Assembly (NCBI GenBank): GCA_025991245.1
Contig: BQMJ01000004.1
Span: 62,001 to 126,000, forward strand
From: Galdieria partita
Lineage: Eukaryota; Rhodophyta; Bangiophyceae; Galdieriales; Galdieriaceae
Length of the DNA stretch: 64,000 nt
Reading direction: 5' to 3'
Shown: positions 10,466-20,196 of the stretch, piece by piece
How positions within the stretch are numbered: the first letter of the stretch is position 1
Layout of the letters: the number at the start of each line of letters is the position of its first letter
Translations under genes and position numbers: made by a program
The notes under the pieces: generated by a model
Seen by the model: the letters and a program-made list of their open reading frames with translations, nothing else
Databases searched by the model: none
Told to the model about the DNA's origin: nothing

Positions 10466-12050
10466 ATGTGGTGTGGTCGATTTACGTTGGAGCCACATGA
10501 GATGGTAGGCAGAACAACTTACTTATGAACAGATAGTAAACGATTCTTTAGCTTACAAAGTTTTCCGAATCCGTCTCATTTGATTGGAGGCTATATCGCC
10601 ATGACATAGACGCCAGCATAGCACATGCCAGAATGTTGGGAAAACAAGGAATCGTTCCAAAGGAGGAAGTGAAACAAATCGAAGAAGGACTTGAGAATAT
10701 CAGAAAACGAATAGATGAAGAAAGCTTCGAATTTTCAGCAAAGTTAGAGGACATCCATATGAATATAGAAAAGGCTCTCACTGATTTGATTGGAGAGGCC
10801 GGTGCTCGTTTGCACTCTGGGAGAAGTCGAAACGATCAAATTGCCACCGATATACGTCTATTCATACGAGAGGAAATAGACCAAATAAGGTTGTTAATTG
10901 AAGGAGTTCAGAGAGAACTAGTGAAACTTTCTGCTGAACATACCGAAACTATATTTCCAGGATATACTCACTTGCAACATGCCCAGCCAGTAGTTTTTGC
11001 TCATCATCTTTTGGCATATGTTGAAATGCTTGAAAGGGACAAAGACAGGCTTTCCGATTGTAAGAAAAGAGTCAATATTTTGCCGCTTGGTTCAGCGGCT
11101 CTCGCTGGAACTACTTTGCCGTTAGACAGAGAATTTGTTGCCACAAGTTTAGGCTTTTCCGATATTACTAGAAATAGTATGGATGCTGTGAGTGACAGGG
11201 ACTTCATATTGGAATTTTTATCGTGCATTAGTATTATGGCAATTCATATTTCGAGATTTTCAGAGGATGTTATATTTTGGTTCTCTCAAGAAGTTTCATT
11301 CATTGAAATTGGTTAGTTGTTGCGTCTTATATACATATATGAATTGAGTTGAATTTTCCTTGAACTATCGGTAGGAGACCAGTTTTGTACAGGCAGTAGT
11401 CTAATGCCTCAAAAGAAGAATCCTGATATCTTGGAATTGGCCAGAGGAAGAACTGGACAGATTATCGGAAACCTAGTCTCACTATTAGTCGTTATGAAAG
11501 GACTTCCAATGTGTTATAATCGTGATATCCAAGAAGACAAGATACCGCTGATGAACTCGATCGACGTTATAAAAGGTGTGCTAGCAGTTCTTGCTCCTAT
11601 GATTTCTTCTATAACTGCAAATAAGTCCAAGTAAGTTGTACATCTTGTGTTTTTTAAGAGTTGTGATTTTGTCGTGAAGAATGCTGGCTGCAGCTAGTGA
11701 TCCTGCATTAATGGCAACGGATTTGGCAGAGTGGCTCGTGAGAAGGAATGTTCCGTTTCGTCTTGCACATCATAGGGTAGGAAGATTTGTTGGCTATTGT
11801 AGAGAACGAAACATCCCATTGAACGGATGTTCTTTTGAGGAACTGAAGTTATGTATTCCTGAAGCAGATGTGAGTTGCACACTTTTTTTCGTTTCGTATT
11901 CACTAAAGATTCCATTAGGAGACTTGTTTGGAACTTTGGGATCCAAAGAAGAGTGTTTCATCGAGAGATATATTCGGTGGAACTGCACCGCGTCGCGTAC
12001 GACAACAGTTAGAATTTTGGAATTCGAAGGAGTTTATGAGAGAACATTGA
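10466..12050 (+). CDS. ASL: Argininosuccinate lyase
   Basis: Last step of arginine synthesis: argininosuccinate to arginine plus fumarate. Five exons, 10466..10504, 10552..11311, 11375..11630, 11680..11869 and 11919..12050, give 458 residues, the usual family length. Exon 1 encodes [13 protein letters not shown]. Later motifs are [41 protein letters not shown], the fumarase-superfamily signature [12 protein letters not shown] with the catalytic serine, and the C-terminal [16 protein letters not shown]. An upstream in-frame TGA (ATG minus 9) fixes the start. There is no obvious organelle presequence, so it is probably cytosolic. Splicing at TTAG|GAG before residue 413 is needed; the neighbouring AAAG site gives the wrong frame. 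Confidence 0.96.
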
Positions 12051-12095
12051 AGTTTTCTTGTGGCTATAAACAGACGAATCATTCTTTACAAAATT

Positions 12096-13862
12096 TTACA
12101 GATCAAATAAGCTAGTCAAATAAGTATATGTGTCATACGCTTCTTCCAAGACGAAGTCCACCAATTCAGGATCTATCTCCTTCCAACTATCCGTATTCTT
12201 GATAGAGTTGAAGTTACGAAGAATATGACTTGCCAAATAAGTCTTGAGGTTTTTACACGCATAACGATGAGCAACAGCCAATACATAAGCCACATCATTA
12301 GGATCTGCCAAGGCACGTTTCCTTAACTGTTCTTCACACAGATAACTAAAGCCCTCTGGTATATCATAAAAACGAGAACATTCCAAAGCTTGAATACAGT
12401 TGCTGCTGTCGATATGTGCCTAGAGTGGAAACAGACATTAAAAAAATTGGTAAATGTCTCTATCAAAAACGCTACCTTATCCGTGTAAATATATCGTAAG
12501 CATTCCCTAAAAACACTCCATGGAAACTCTGTAGGAATATGGACAGTTGTATTTTTGGAATCTTTCATCTGTGACTGAAAAAGAGCACGAAAATGTCCAC
12601 TCCTAGCTGATAAAACGAACTTGTGAGATGGTACTCCAATAGTTTCGTTGGTACCACTTGAATCATCTAGAACCAGCAAGGAAATGTCGCTCCGTCGAGG
12701 TGACATGAACAAACTCTCAACATCTTGAAAACCTTCTGTGTCCTTTCCAATAGATCCCAAATCTGAGGTAAAACTTGAAAGTGGCTGCTGCAACTGAAAT
12801 CTTGAGGACATTCTCTTTCGATATCGCTCTCGAAGAATGTCGTATTTAGAAGGAATTATCAGATTTCCAAAACGAACATCTGCCACTGCTTCCTTGCTAT
12901 ATTGGACAGATTCGGATGAGCCTTCCTTCCTCTTTATTACGTACAGCTTTTCGTCAATAGGACAAACCATTCGACCTCCAGGCTGCAACAACTTTACAAT
13001 ATCACTTAGATAGGGTATTGGGCAAGTCGCACCACAGTATACTCTATTATAAGCATTAATATGGATCTCTTCTTCGAGAAAGAATACGTTTGACACTAAG
13101 ATTTCTATTTCTGAGGCATTCTCTGCAAACTCAGGACGAGAAAACTTTGCAAACTCTACGTTCTTTCTGCAGTGTTCTGCAATATCACGGGATAACTCAA
13201 CACCACGAACAAGACCAGAACCACCAGCCATAAAAGCCAACTGGAAACCAGTCAGATTCAACTTCATTCTCATGACACGAGAAGATTCTTACCAGGCAAG
13301 TTAGATGGCCACAACCACAGCCAATATCCAATATTCTATCACCTTCTTCAATCTCTAAGTGTTCAAGTGCGATAGCATACATCTATTTCTATTAGGACTG
13401 TTCCAAACCCTAATAAGAGTCCCTTACCTCCGGAGCTGAAATATTAAAGCCAAGTTCCTCAACTCGCAGAGGATAATTGTCAAACGCTTGGCTCTTTTGA
13501 TTCTCAGGTACAAATAAATCTCTTGGAAGTACTTGAAAAGCGTGTTCTACCTTCTTTGACGATATACTACCGTTCCTCTTTAAATACTGAATTAGTTCTT
13601 CATTGGTTTGGGGACTTTCACCTCCTAGAAAGGCCCTCAGAACATTTGGGTTATTATTTGTCACGAGTGTTAACAAGTGCCTCAAAGAAATTCTCTCCGG
13701 AAACTCAGAAGGTGCATTTTCACTTCCTTCGCTTTCAGGCGAATGTTGACCGGAGACACTTTCCCCTGTAGAATGTTGAGAAAAACTTCCTTCCGAATTC
13801 GTAGCAGAGTGCTCAGATGTGTGAAACCTCTCGTCACTGTCACCACTATACTGGTGGTCCAT
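12096..13862 (-). CDS. Protein-L-isoaspartate methyltransferase domain fused to a BTB/POZ domain
   Basis: Four exons from ATG 13862. After an acidic Ser/Glu-rich N-terminus there is a PIMT/PCMT domain: LPRDLFVPEN, PLRVEELGFNISAPEV (the substrate-side loop), LEIEEGDRILDIGCGCGHLTCL (SAM motif I), VRGVELSRDIAEHC (motif post-I), then YNRVYCGATCPIPYL and LLQPGGRMVCPID. A BTB domain follows: SDISLLVLDDS..VPSHKFVLSARSGHFRALFQSQM..VFRECLRYIYTD, then a BACK-like helical tail. PIMT enzymes repair isoaspartyl residues, and BTB proteins dimerise and recruit Cullin-3. I infer a Cul3-linked damaged-protein adaptor or repair enzyme, by analogy with animal PCMTD1/2, which couple a PIMT fold to a SOCS/Cullin-5 box. 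It ends 46 bp from the end of ASL, tail to tail. Confidence 0.85.
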
Positions 13863-13953
13863 TATGAAGTGTTTATCTTCACCTCAAAAGAGTTTCAACC
13901 TGCAAAATGGGCAATTCATAACCATTAAGTGACGCGCATTCTTCACACCCCTT

Positions 13954-15951
13954 ATGGAGTCCACTCGAGTCTTGGAAACTCTAAATAGATTCCGTGAACA
14001 AGCTGTCACAAAAGAAGAATTCTTGAGTTGTACAAAGCATTTTTTGAAGATCTTGGAAAGTCAAAAAACAGAAGTATGGAATGAAGCATCATCAATTGAA
14101 ACTATTGATGCTGTACTCGCCTTGTTAAATGGTGATATTCCTGAAGAGCTAGCTGATTTTTTTGCTTTCGAGTTGCTTAGCCCTTGTTTAAGAGCTTTAG
14201 CAGCCATTCCAAGAGCTTGTAGACTGTCCGAGAAGCTGTTGGCACTTTGTCGTTGTTGCATTTCTCGTGGCAAACCCAAAGAGCTTTTCATAGTTGTTCT
14301 TGACGAAGTTGTGAACCTCCAAAATATTCCAAAGAACTTCTTTCTGAGAGTCTTTCCAGTTTTTCTGCTAGTTTGCATCGACTTTTTGCGAGACCTTCAA
14401 GCTGTATTTCTCGCGGATCTTGCAAGTATCTTGAAAGTGATCGATACTGCATGGAACTGTAAGCTTAATATGGAGATTTGTTCAATTTCAAGCTTGTCCG
14501 TCGAAGATGGAGGAAGAGATTGCAGTCACTTTTTGGAAGATAGCTTCATTTACGTATGCAAGTTATCTTTTTCAGCTCTCCATCTCGTGAAAAATTCTGT
14601 TGTGAAACAGAATTTTGATGAAGCGCGTGTTAGCATAAGAGTTAGATGTCAACTTGTTCGTGTGATACTGAATCTCTTGATTTGGGTTTCTATTTTCTTC
14701 ACAGATGATTCTATATTTGGCACTATAGGGAAAGAGGTAACTGTGTCATGTTGTTCCTAAGCACGTAGCATTGAAGTTGTTGTTAGGACTTTATTCAACA
14801 AAAACTATGGAAATTTAGTAATTCCCTTTTAACGTTGTTACATGAGTTATCGATTTGTCGTCGTACTCAGGTCCTTGGGTTGTGTATTCTTTCGGAGGAG
14901 ACAATCTTTCAGGAGATAGTCATGCCTCAGCCAGATTCGGTTCTTACAGGATGCCTTGGAGAAATGGTTGAAGAGCTCAAAGAGAACTCATTTTCATTTC
15001 TTTCTGCGGGTTGTTATGTATTTTTATCGTTGAAGTCATCTTCTTTCGAAGATGATTGTTTTCTCGATTCCAGATACAAACTAGATTTGTATTTGCCACC
15101 TATTGCTGCCTTGTTCGAGTCAAAATGGTTGTCTCACAGATCTATGGCTCTGTGGCTTTATAAAGAAACAGTTTCAAATACGATGGATGGTTTCAAAGGG
15201 AATCAAGTGCTGCGACTTTTGCAAAAAGCCAAGTATCGTCGTTATTTGAGGTAAAATAGCATTTGTAACGTAGTAAATTGTGCTTAAGAAAGTTCTTAGT
15301 GAAAATATTTTAGTCTACGATTCCTTGCTTTTGATTTTATTTGCTCTTCTGTTGCGATATTTAGAGAAGACAGCATATCGTAAAAAAGTTTCATATGAAG
15401 TCATGAATTCCTGTCTTCGAAGCTTATCAGAGCCTTTTATAAAATGGGAGGTTGTTTACTTTTGTTTGACAACTTCGACCATGATAGGAGTAAAGGCACA
15501 ATTGCTTCATGAAATGAAAGAGGTAATACTGAAGATGGAATATGACGCTGATGCAACGAGAGTTGTTTTAGCGTCCTCTTCGTCTTCTGAGGCGACGAAG
15601 AGTCAATACAAGTTGTGGAGTTGGTTCTCGGATTTCCTGTTTGCCAATTTCCTCGCCCCTCGCTTTAGTTTTTTGGAAGATTTGCCTTCGGTTTCCTGTG
15701 CCATTCATATCTTGGCATTCATTATCTGGAGAATGAAGCAACAAGATAGTCATGTGCAGTGGAAAGAAAAATTGGAGCGTAGAGCTAAAGATGTGAGAAT
15801 CTTACTTTGTAGGATACTAGATGAGCTTTATGTCCTTAGTAACCGTTCAATTCGGTGTGTTCCCTTCAAAATACCTCAGGAGATGAGAAATCGAATTTGT
15901 AATGAAAGCTTGCTTTGTCTCTCGTTACTCGACGAAACCATATTGAGTTAG
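13954..15951 (+). CDS. Large helical-repeat protein, unknown (glomulin/ALF4-like at best)
   Basis: Three exons, 13954..14734, 14786..15250 and 15300..15951, joined by 51- and 49-nt introns that each restore one frame. The product is about 630 residues, almost wholly alpha-helical and Leu/Cys/Phe-rich, with no catalytic motif or membrane segment (for example RACRLSEKLLALCRCC, RHSMALWLYKETV-like helices). General character, length and helix pattern recall glomulin/ALF4 (YAP-binding) proteins that bind Cullin-RING ligases, but I see no decisive motif, so the function stays open. The start ATG at 13954 is 91 bp from the divergent PIMT-BTB gene. The stop lies 4 bp from the stop of the next gene on the other strand. 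Confidence 0.6.
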
Positions 15952-15955
15952 ACTT

Positions 15956-17652
15956 TTATAAAGAGTTAGAAGAATCGCGTAAACATAATGTCCGGTATTC
16001 ACTTCTAATACTTGCAATGTAGGATATTGATTTTTCTACTATGTTTGCTAGTCCTTGTAGATCTTCCTGAGTAATGCTCAGATTTGCTCTGTCACGATAG
16101 AAAACTTTTCTTTTTTCATCGAGTCCTTTACAAGTTTCAGGACTCATACAAGGAGACTCAGAAAATGGAGTAACATTGCGAAGTTGCCAAGAGAAATATT
16201 TCAGTCCAGAGTTACCTCCTTCACGATACATGTCGTGAGTAAATCTTGGTGGAAAGATTTCTATCAAGACTGCACAAGGAGCCATAAAAATGCAGTTAGC
16301 TAAATGTGCTCCATGTAAACTGATAACAATGGAAGTGGAAGAAAACACTTGTAAATTTTCTTTGACTAAAAGTTGATCGGGCGTAATTGAAAGATAAGAA
16401 AATCTATGTTGACTTGTCAAGTTCTGAAGAAATCTATTTAGAGTAATTTCACTTGAAGAAGAAAATGAACGACGCTTCCCTTCCCGTTTGATATAAATGA
16501 GACTGCGTTGTAATTCGCTTGGAGGTTTTATATGCCAATGTCGATACCAATTATTTCTAAAGCTTATGGCATCTGATGCAGAATGAGTATTCATTGAATG
16601 AGTTAAGGTTTGCTTACCTTTTGGGATGGTCGGAGCAGTAGTCTTCCCTTTGCTTGATGTGTTGATAAAACTTGTTTGTCCTAAAGGAGGTGAAAAAAAT
16701 TTGCCTTTAAGTAATCCCAGAAGCACCACGTTTTCAAAGCATATGGGTTTCTCTGCTTCTCGAAGAAAATCAGAAGAGTCTTCTACGTAAAATTCTCTTT
16801 CTTTGTTACCGATATATCGCAAATTGGTAGAAAATGTGTATTTAGATGGGTAGTCAAACAAGTCTTCTTGGAAACTTTTGTCATAAAGCACTGTTCTAAT
16901 CAAATGTTTTTGCCACTTTCGATGGTTTCGATAAGATTTGGTTAGTAGATTTTGTACCAGCTCTGATTCACGAATGAAAAGGGATTTAAATGACATTGTT
17001 GAACAGTAGACTTTGGTGTTTTGTAGGAAATGGAAGTATAACATCAAGCGGCCTGCAAAATGAGCAATATTGGTACAGCTCCTATCAAATAGTTGAAAGA
17101 CTGCATATCGCTTAAACCAAGTTATTGAGCCTTCAAAAGATTCCTGTTCCAACCACTGTTTAGAATAGAAGGAAATATTAGGCAGCTTGGATTCTCGCAG
17201 AAGAGTTTCCAAGGCAACTTTTTTGTTCACCGTCTGCTTGGGAGAAGAGTGATGAATGTTGATTGAGGAGTCTCCTATTAGAATCCAGTTGCCTCTGTAA
17301 TAGCACAAGGGCTTTACAACAGCCAGGCTACCTTTGGAAGAGGGAAGTACAAAGATTTCTATACTCGGTTCTTTTTCGAAGGATTGAAACAGTGAAATCT
17401 CAAGGTCCGAAGAATGCTGTGTGATGTCAGAAAGTTGCTGTGTACTCCTAGAATTCTCTGTTCTTAGAAGATGTTGAGTAGATTCAGAATAGGCGTCCTC
17501 TCTTTTCTTGTGCTTTAATACCGGGGGACAAATAGAGCCCAGTATTATCGAGACTAATGAAATGAGAACAATGTAGAGTCTGTATTTACGAACCAAAACA
17601 CTTCGAGTCACCAAAAATTTCCAATTAGCCATTCTGTGATAGAGAATGTCCA
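15956..17652 (-). CDS. GT61-family glycosyltransferase, type II membrane protein
   Basis: Single exon. ATG 17652 (MDILYHRMANW) gives a short basic cytosolic tail, then a signal anchor (YRLYIVLISLVSIILGSIC), a Ser-rich stem and a lumenal catalytic domain. Family marks are NIAHFAGRLMLYFHFL near the middle and the C-terminal block IVISLHGAHLANCIFMAPCAVLIEIFPPRF, typical of GT61/DUF563 (plant xylosyl- and arabinosyltransferases, animal EOGT and POMGNT2). By family knowledge it transfers a pentose or GlcNAc in the ER/Golgi; the donor and acceptor cannot be read from sequence. The frame continues about 28 codons upstream to a TTG, without an ATG, so the ATG start is preferred. Confidence 0.82.
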
Positions 17653-17697
17653 TTCGCGGGTTTTTTTGATTTGGGATTTCTACGAATCCATTGCTAC

Positions 17698-18056
17698 CTA
17701 TCCTGAATACTCCACAAGAATTCGAGCATTCCTCCAAAAACCTTCAGAATTAATCTGTAAGGTATTAGTACACTTAGGAAACTACTATACTTGGACATTC
17801 TTTCATTCTATATTGTACCTTGTCATGTAAAACAACACTGGCTGTGACACCTTGTGACCTGTCCTTAAGAACAACTCGAACAATTCTGTTTGCAAGTGAA
17901 TACATTAATACTCCTGCAAAAATTGAGAGACTGAATTTAGACAACTCTAAGGTTTTCGAATTTATAGAACGGCACTGCCGGATTCCTTGAGAGTCATTCA
18001 AGAAGGGAAAAGAATGTCAGTTCACCAAAAACTCTGAGAATGACTGCCCTTCCATG
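17698..18056 (-). CDS. Small single-pass membrane protein, unknown
   Basis: A small gene seen only after splicing. ATG 18056 opens MEGQSFSEFL. A 51-nt GTGAAC..GGCAG intron joins it to CRSINSKTLELSKF plus a hydrophobic stretch (LSIFAGVLMYSL), then ANRIVRVVLKDRSQG and VVLHDK. A GTACAA intron of 46 or 64 nt (two acceptors) joins the end INSEGFWRNARILVEYSG and the stop at 17698. A TATATAAAG box lies about 60 bp upstream of the ATG, which supports an independent gene. It is about 85-92 residues with one membrane segment. I do not recognise the family. A short mitochondrial or ER protein is possible. Confidence 0.5.
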
Positions 18057-18514
18057 ACAAAAGAGTTGAACGTATTCAAAAATATAGGCTCATTTAAAAG
18101 TTCCTTTCTTTATATAGAGATATCTAAAGTCATTTGGTTAAAGAAGATGAATAACTCAGAGCTGCAAGTCTTGCAAGTAAGTGTGTGAAACAATATTCTA
18201 CTAGTAGGGAAATTTATAAAGTAAGGAACAGAAACCAGATGCTGACAACTTATCATGATCCAAAAAGAGTTCCAATGCACTTGATTGGATTGCTGCAACC
18301 TGTTGAGCAAATACGCAAAGGAAACTGTCACTATCCAAGTTTATAGATTTTCTTTCAATTTTCACTTGAGATTTGCTGTTGCACCCGCTTTCCGAAATAT
18401 CATTCTGCTTGCAAATTATGTTTCTACCGTTCTATTGGCAGTTGACAATCAACATGAAACACTGTTATAAGCTTCAATCAGGACTCTTTAGAGAAATAAA
18501 AACCCCAACAGTGG
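18057..18514. other. Intergenic stretch with a possible unplaced exon
   Basis: This lies downstream of APE2. On the minus strand 18201..18431 is an open stretch of 76 codons ending in TAG and preceded by a CCAATAG acceptor-like site; it reads protein-like (FAQQVAAIQSSALELFLDHD). It has no ATG, and I found no upstream exon that fits, so I do not call a gene. Confidence 0.3.
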
Positions 18515-20097
18515 TTAATAACGAGTATCTTGCTTGTCATACCATAAAAAAAACTTGCAACGACCCTCTTTTCCTTTACCTATAGGCCTTCCACAAACAT
18601 AAAACTTTCTTCCAAGATTTGGACCTTTCTTCTTAACAACTCGCAACAAACATGGTTCATTATGCCCAGTACAAAGAGGTACTCTTTGACGATTTTGGAA
18701 AAGTTTTCTCCAATCTTCTTTTGCTTTCTGATACTTTGTGGAGTGTAGGTAATTTTCTGAGTCTCTTACGGTTGCATAATACTCTTCATTTGAAAATGCA
18801 TCCATTTCATTACAAGTTGAATGATCAAAGGTCCTCTTTCTCGATAATAAAGTCGCACCATACTTGTCCTCTTGTGAATACCTCTCGGTTTCTTGTGATG
18901 CTACTGTGCTACTCCTCACTGTGACAGCAGTCCTTTTAAACGAGATGGCTCCCACAAAATGCGGACCCGATTCCATTATTTTACTACAATTTGCGTTTAT
19001 AGATACTTTCATCACATCCTTCAAACTTTGTTGAGAACCAAGTGAGTCAGGAAAATGCCGACAACAAAAGGGTGGCAAGCGCTCAACATGTAAAGAATCC
19101 TGTGAAACAGGTAACACGTTTCGAAGTTCAATATAAACAGGACAATGGTCACTTCCATAAATATCACTCAAAATGTCACAATCGGTAACGAAACTCTCAA
19201 CAAAAGCTCTATTGGCTAATATATAATCGATCCTTGTTCCAAAATTTGTCTTTCTTGCACCCGTCTGATTGTTCCAACAAGTATAAGCATCTAACCTCTC
19301 TGGGTGAAAATAACGAAAAACGTCCACCAAAGGACCCTTACAACCACAAATCTCATTGAAAAGCTGTCGACAAGGATCCGACTCAAACGAGCTGTTCCGT
19401 GGCTTATTCTGGATGACACCTTCCGGGTCACAATGATCAATCCTTTCACGTGCACAATTAAAATCGCCACAGAGAACAACGTTCTTCCCACTTTCAAGTG
19501 CCATTTTGATTCTTTTCAATAGACTTTGGATGAAAAGATACTTGTATTCAAAAGTTTCATCACTGCTATCAAACGGCACGTATACATTAAAGAGAATAAA
19601 ATAAGGAAATTCTACTATTGCACAACGACCTTCCTTGTCTAGTTTTGTCAATAAACCAATGTCTTCTCTAGCCTCAAAATGGTAACCCACTGAATATGTG
19701 GTTTCTCTCCAATTAGGAGTTTCTCTCTGACTACAAAACCAAGAACGACTTGGATTCCAAGAGAGACATTCTGCAGAGAGAAAACCACTAATACCTTCCT
19801 CAGCCTTGATAAGTGGAAAATGGGAAAGACAAAATGTAGCAACACCAGAATAACCTTCGTTTGTCTTACAAACTGAAAGAAAACAGTTCCAATCTTTAGT
19901 AGCCACACTCCATCGTGCCAGTTTTCTCCTGGAAATTTTAGTTTCTTGAAAACAGATGATATCTACCTAAATAAATATCTCAGAGCCTTGAGACAAATTA
20001 CAAACTAACCTGGACTTGTCCGATTAACAAAGTCTGCAAAATAGCCCTTCCTCAATAAGGATTCCAAACCATTTACGTTCCACGTAAACAAGCGCAT
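18515..20097 (-). CDS. APE2: AP endonuclease 2 (exonuclease III family) with GRF zinc finger
   Basis: Two exons, 20010..20097 and 18515..19962, give 511 residues, close to the usual APE2 length. Exon 1 is MRLFTWNVNGLESLLRKG, and the intron (GTTAG..GGTAG) restores TSPDIICFQETKIS. Catalytic motifs of the Mg-dependent endonuclease/exonuclease/phosphatase fold follow: CGDFNCA, TRIDYILA and DIYGSDHCPVYIEL. After a low-complexity linker the C-terminus is a GRF zinc finger (PLCTGHNEPCLLRVV..GPNLGRKFYVCGRP..CKFFLW). APE2 cleaves abasic sites and removes 3' blocks, and the GRF finger binds single-stranded DNA to support 3'-5' resection and ATR signalling. A PCNA box was not found by eye. Confidence 0.94.
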
Positions 20098-20196
20098 AGG
20101 AAAGGCACATCCAAAATCCGCTTACCCAAATTGTCAAAGCCATTGCGGTTCAGTCTTCTATCTGGTAGCTGCCTATAAACACTGCTAACGAATCAA

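Noticed and set aside
11784-12115. Continuous frame at the end of argininosuccinate lyase
   Set aside because: Reading through the last intron gives a tail with no family match. Splicing at 11870..11918 gives the conserved SVSSRD..GGTAP ending.
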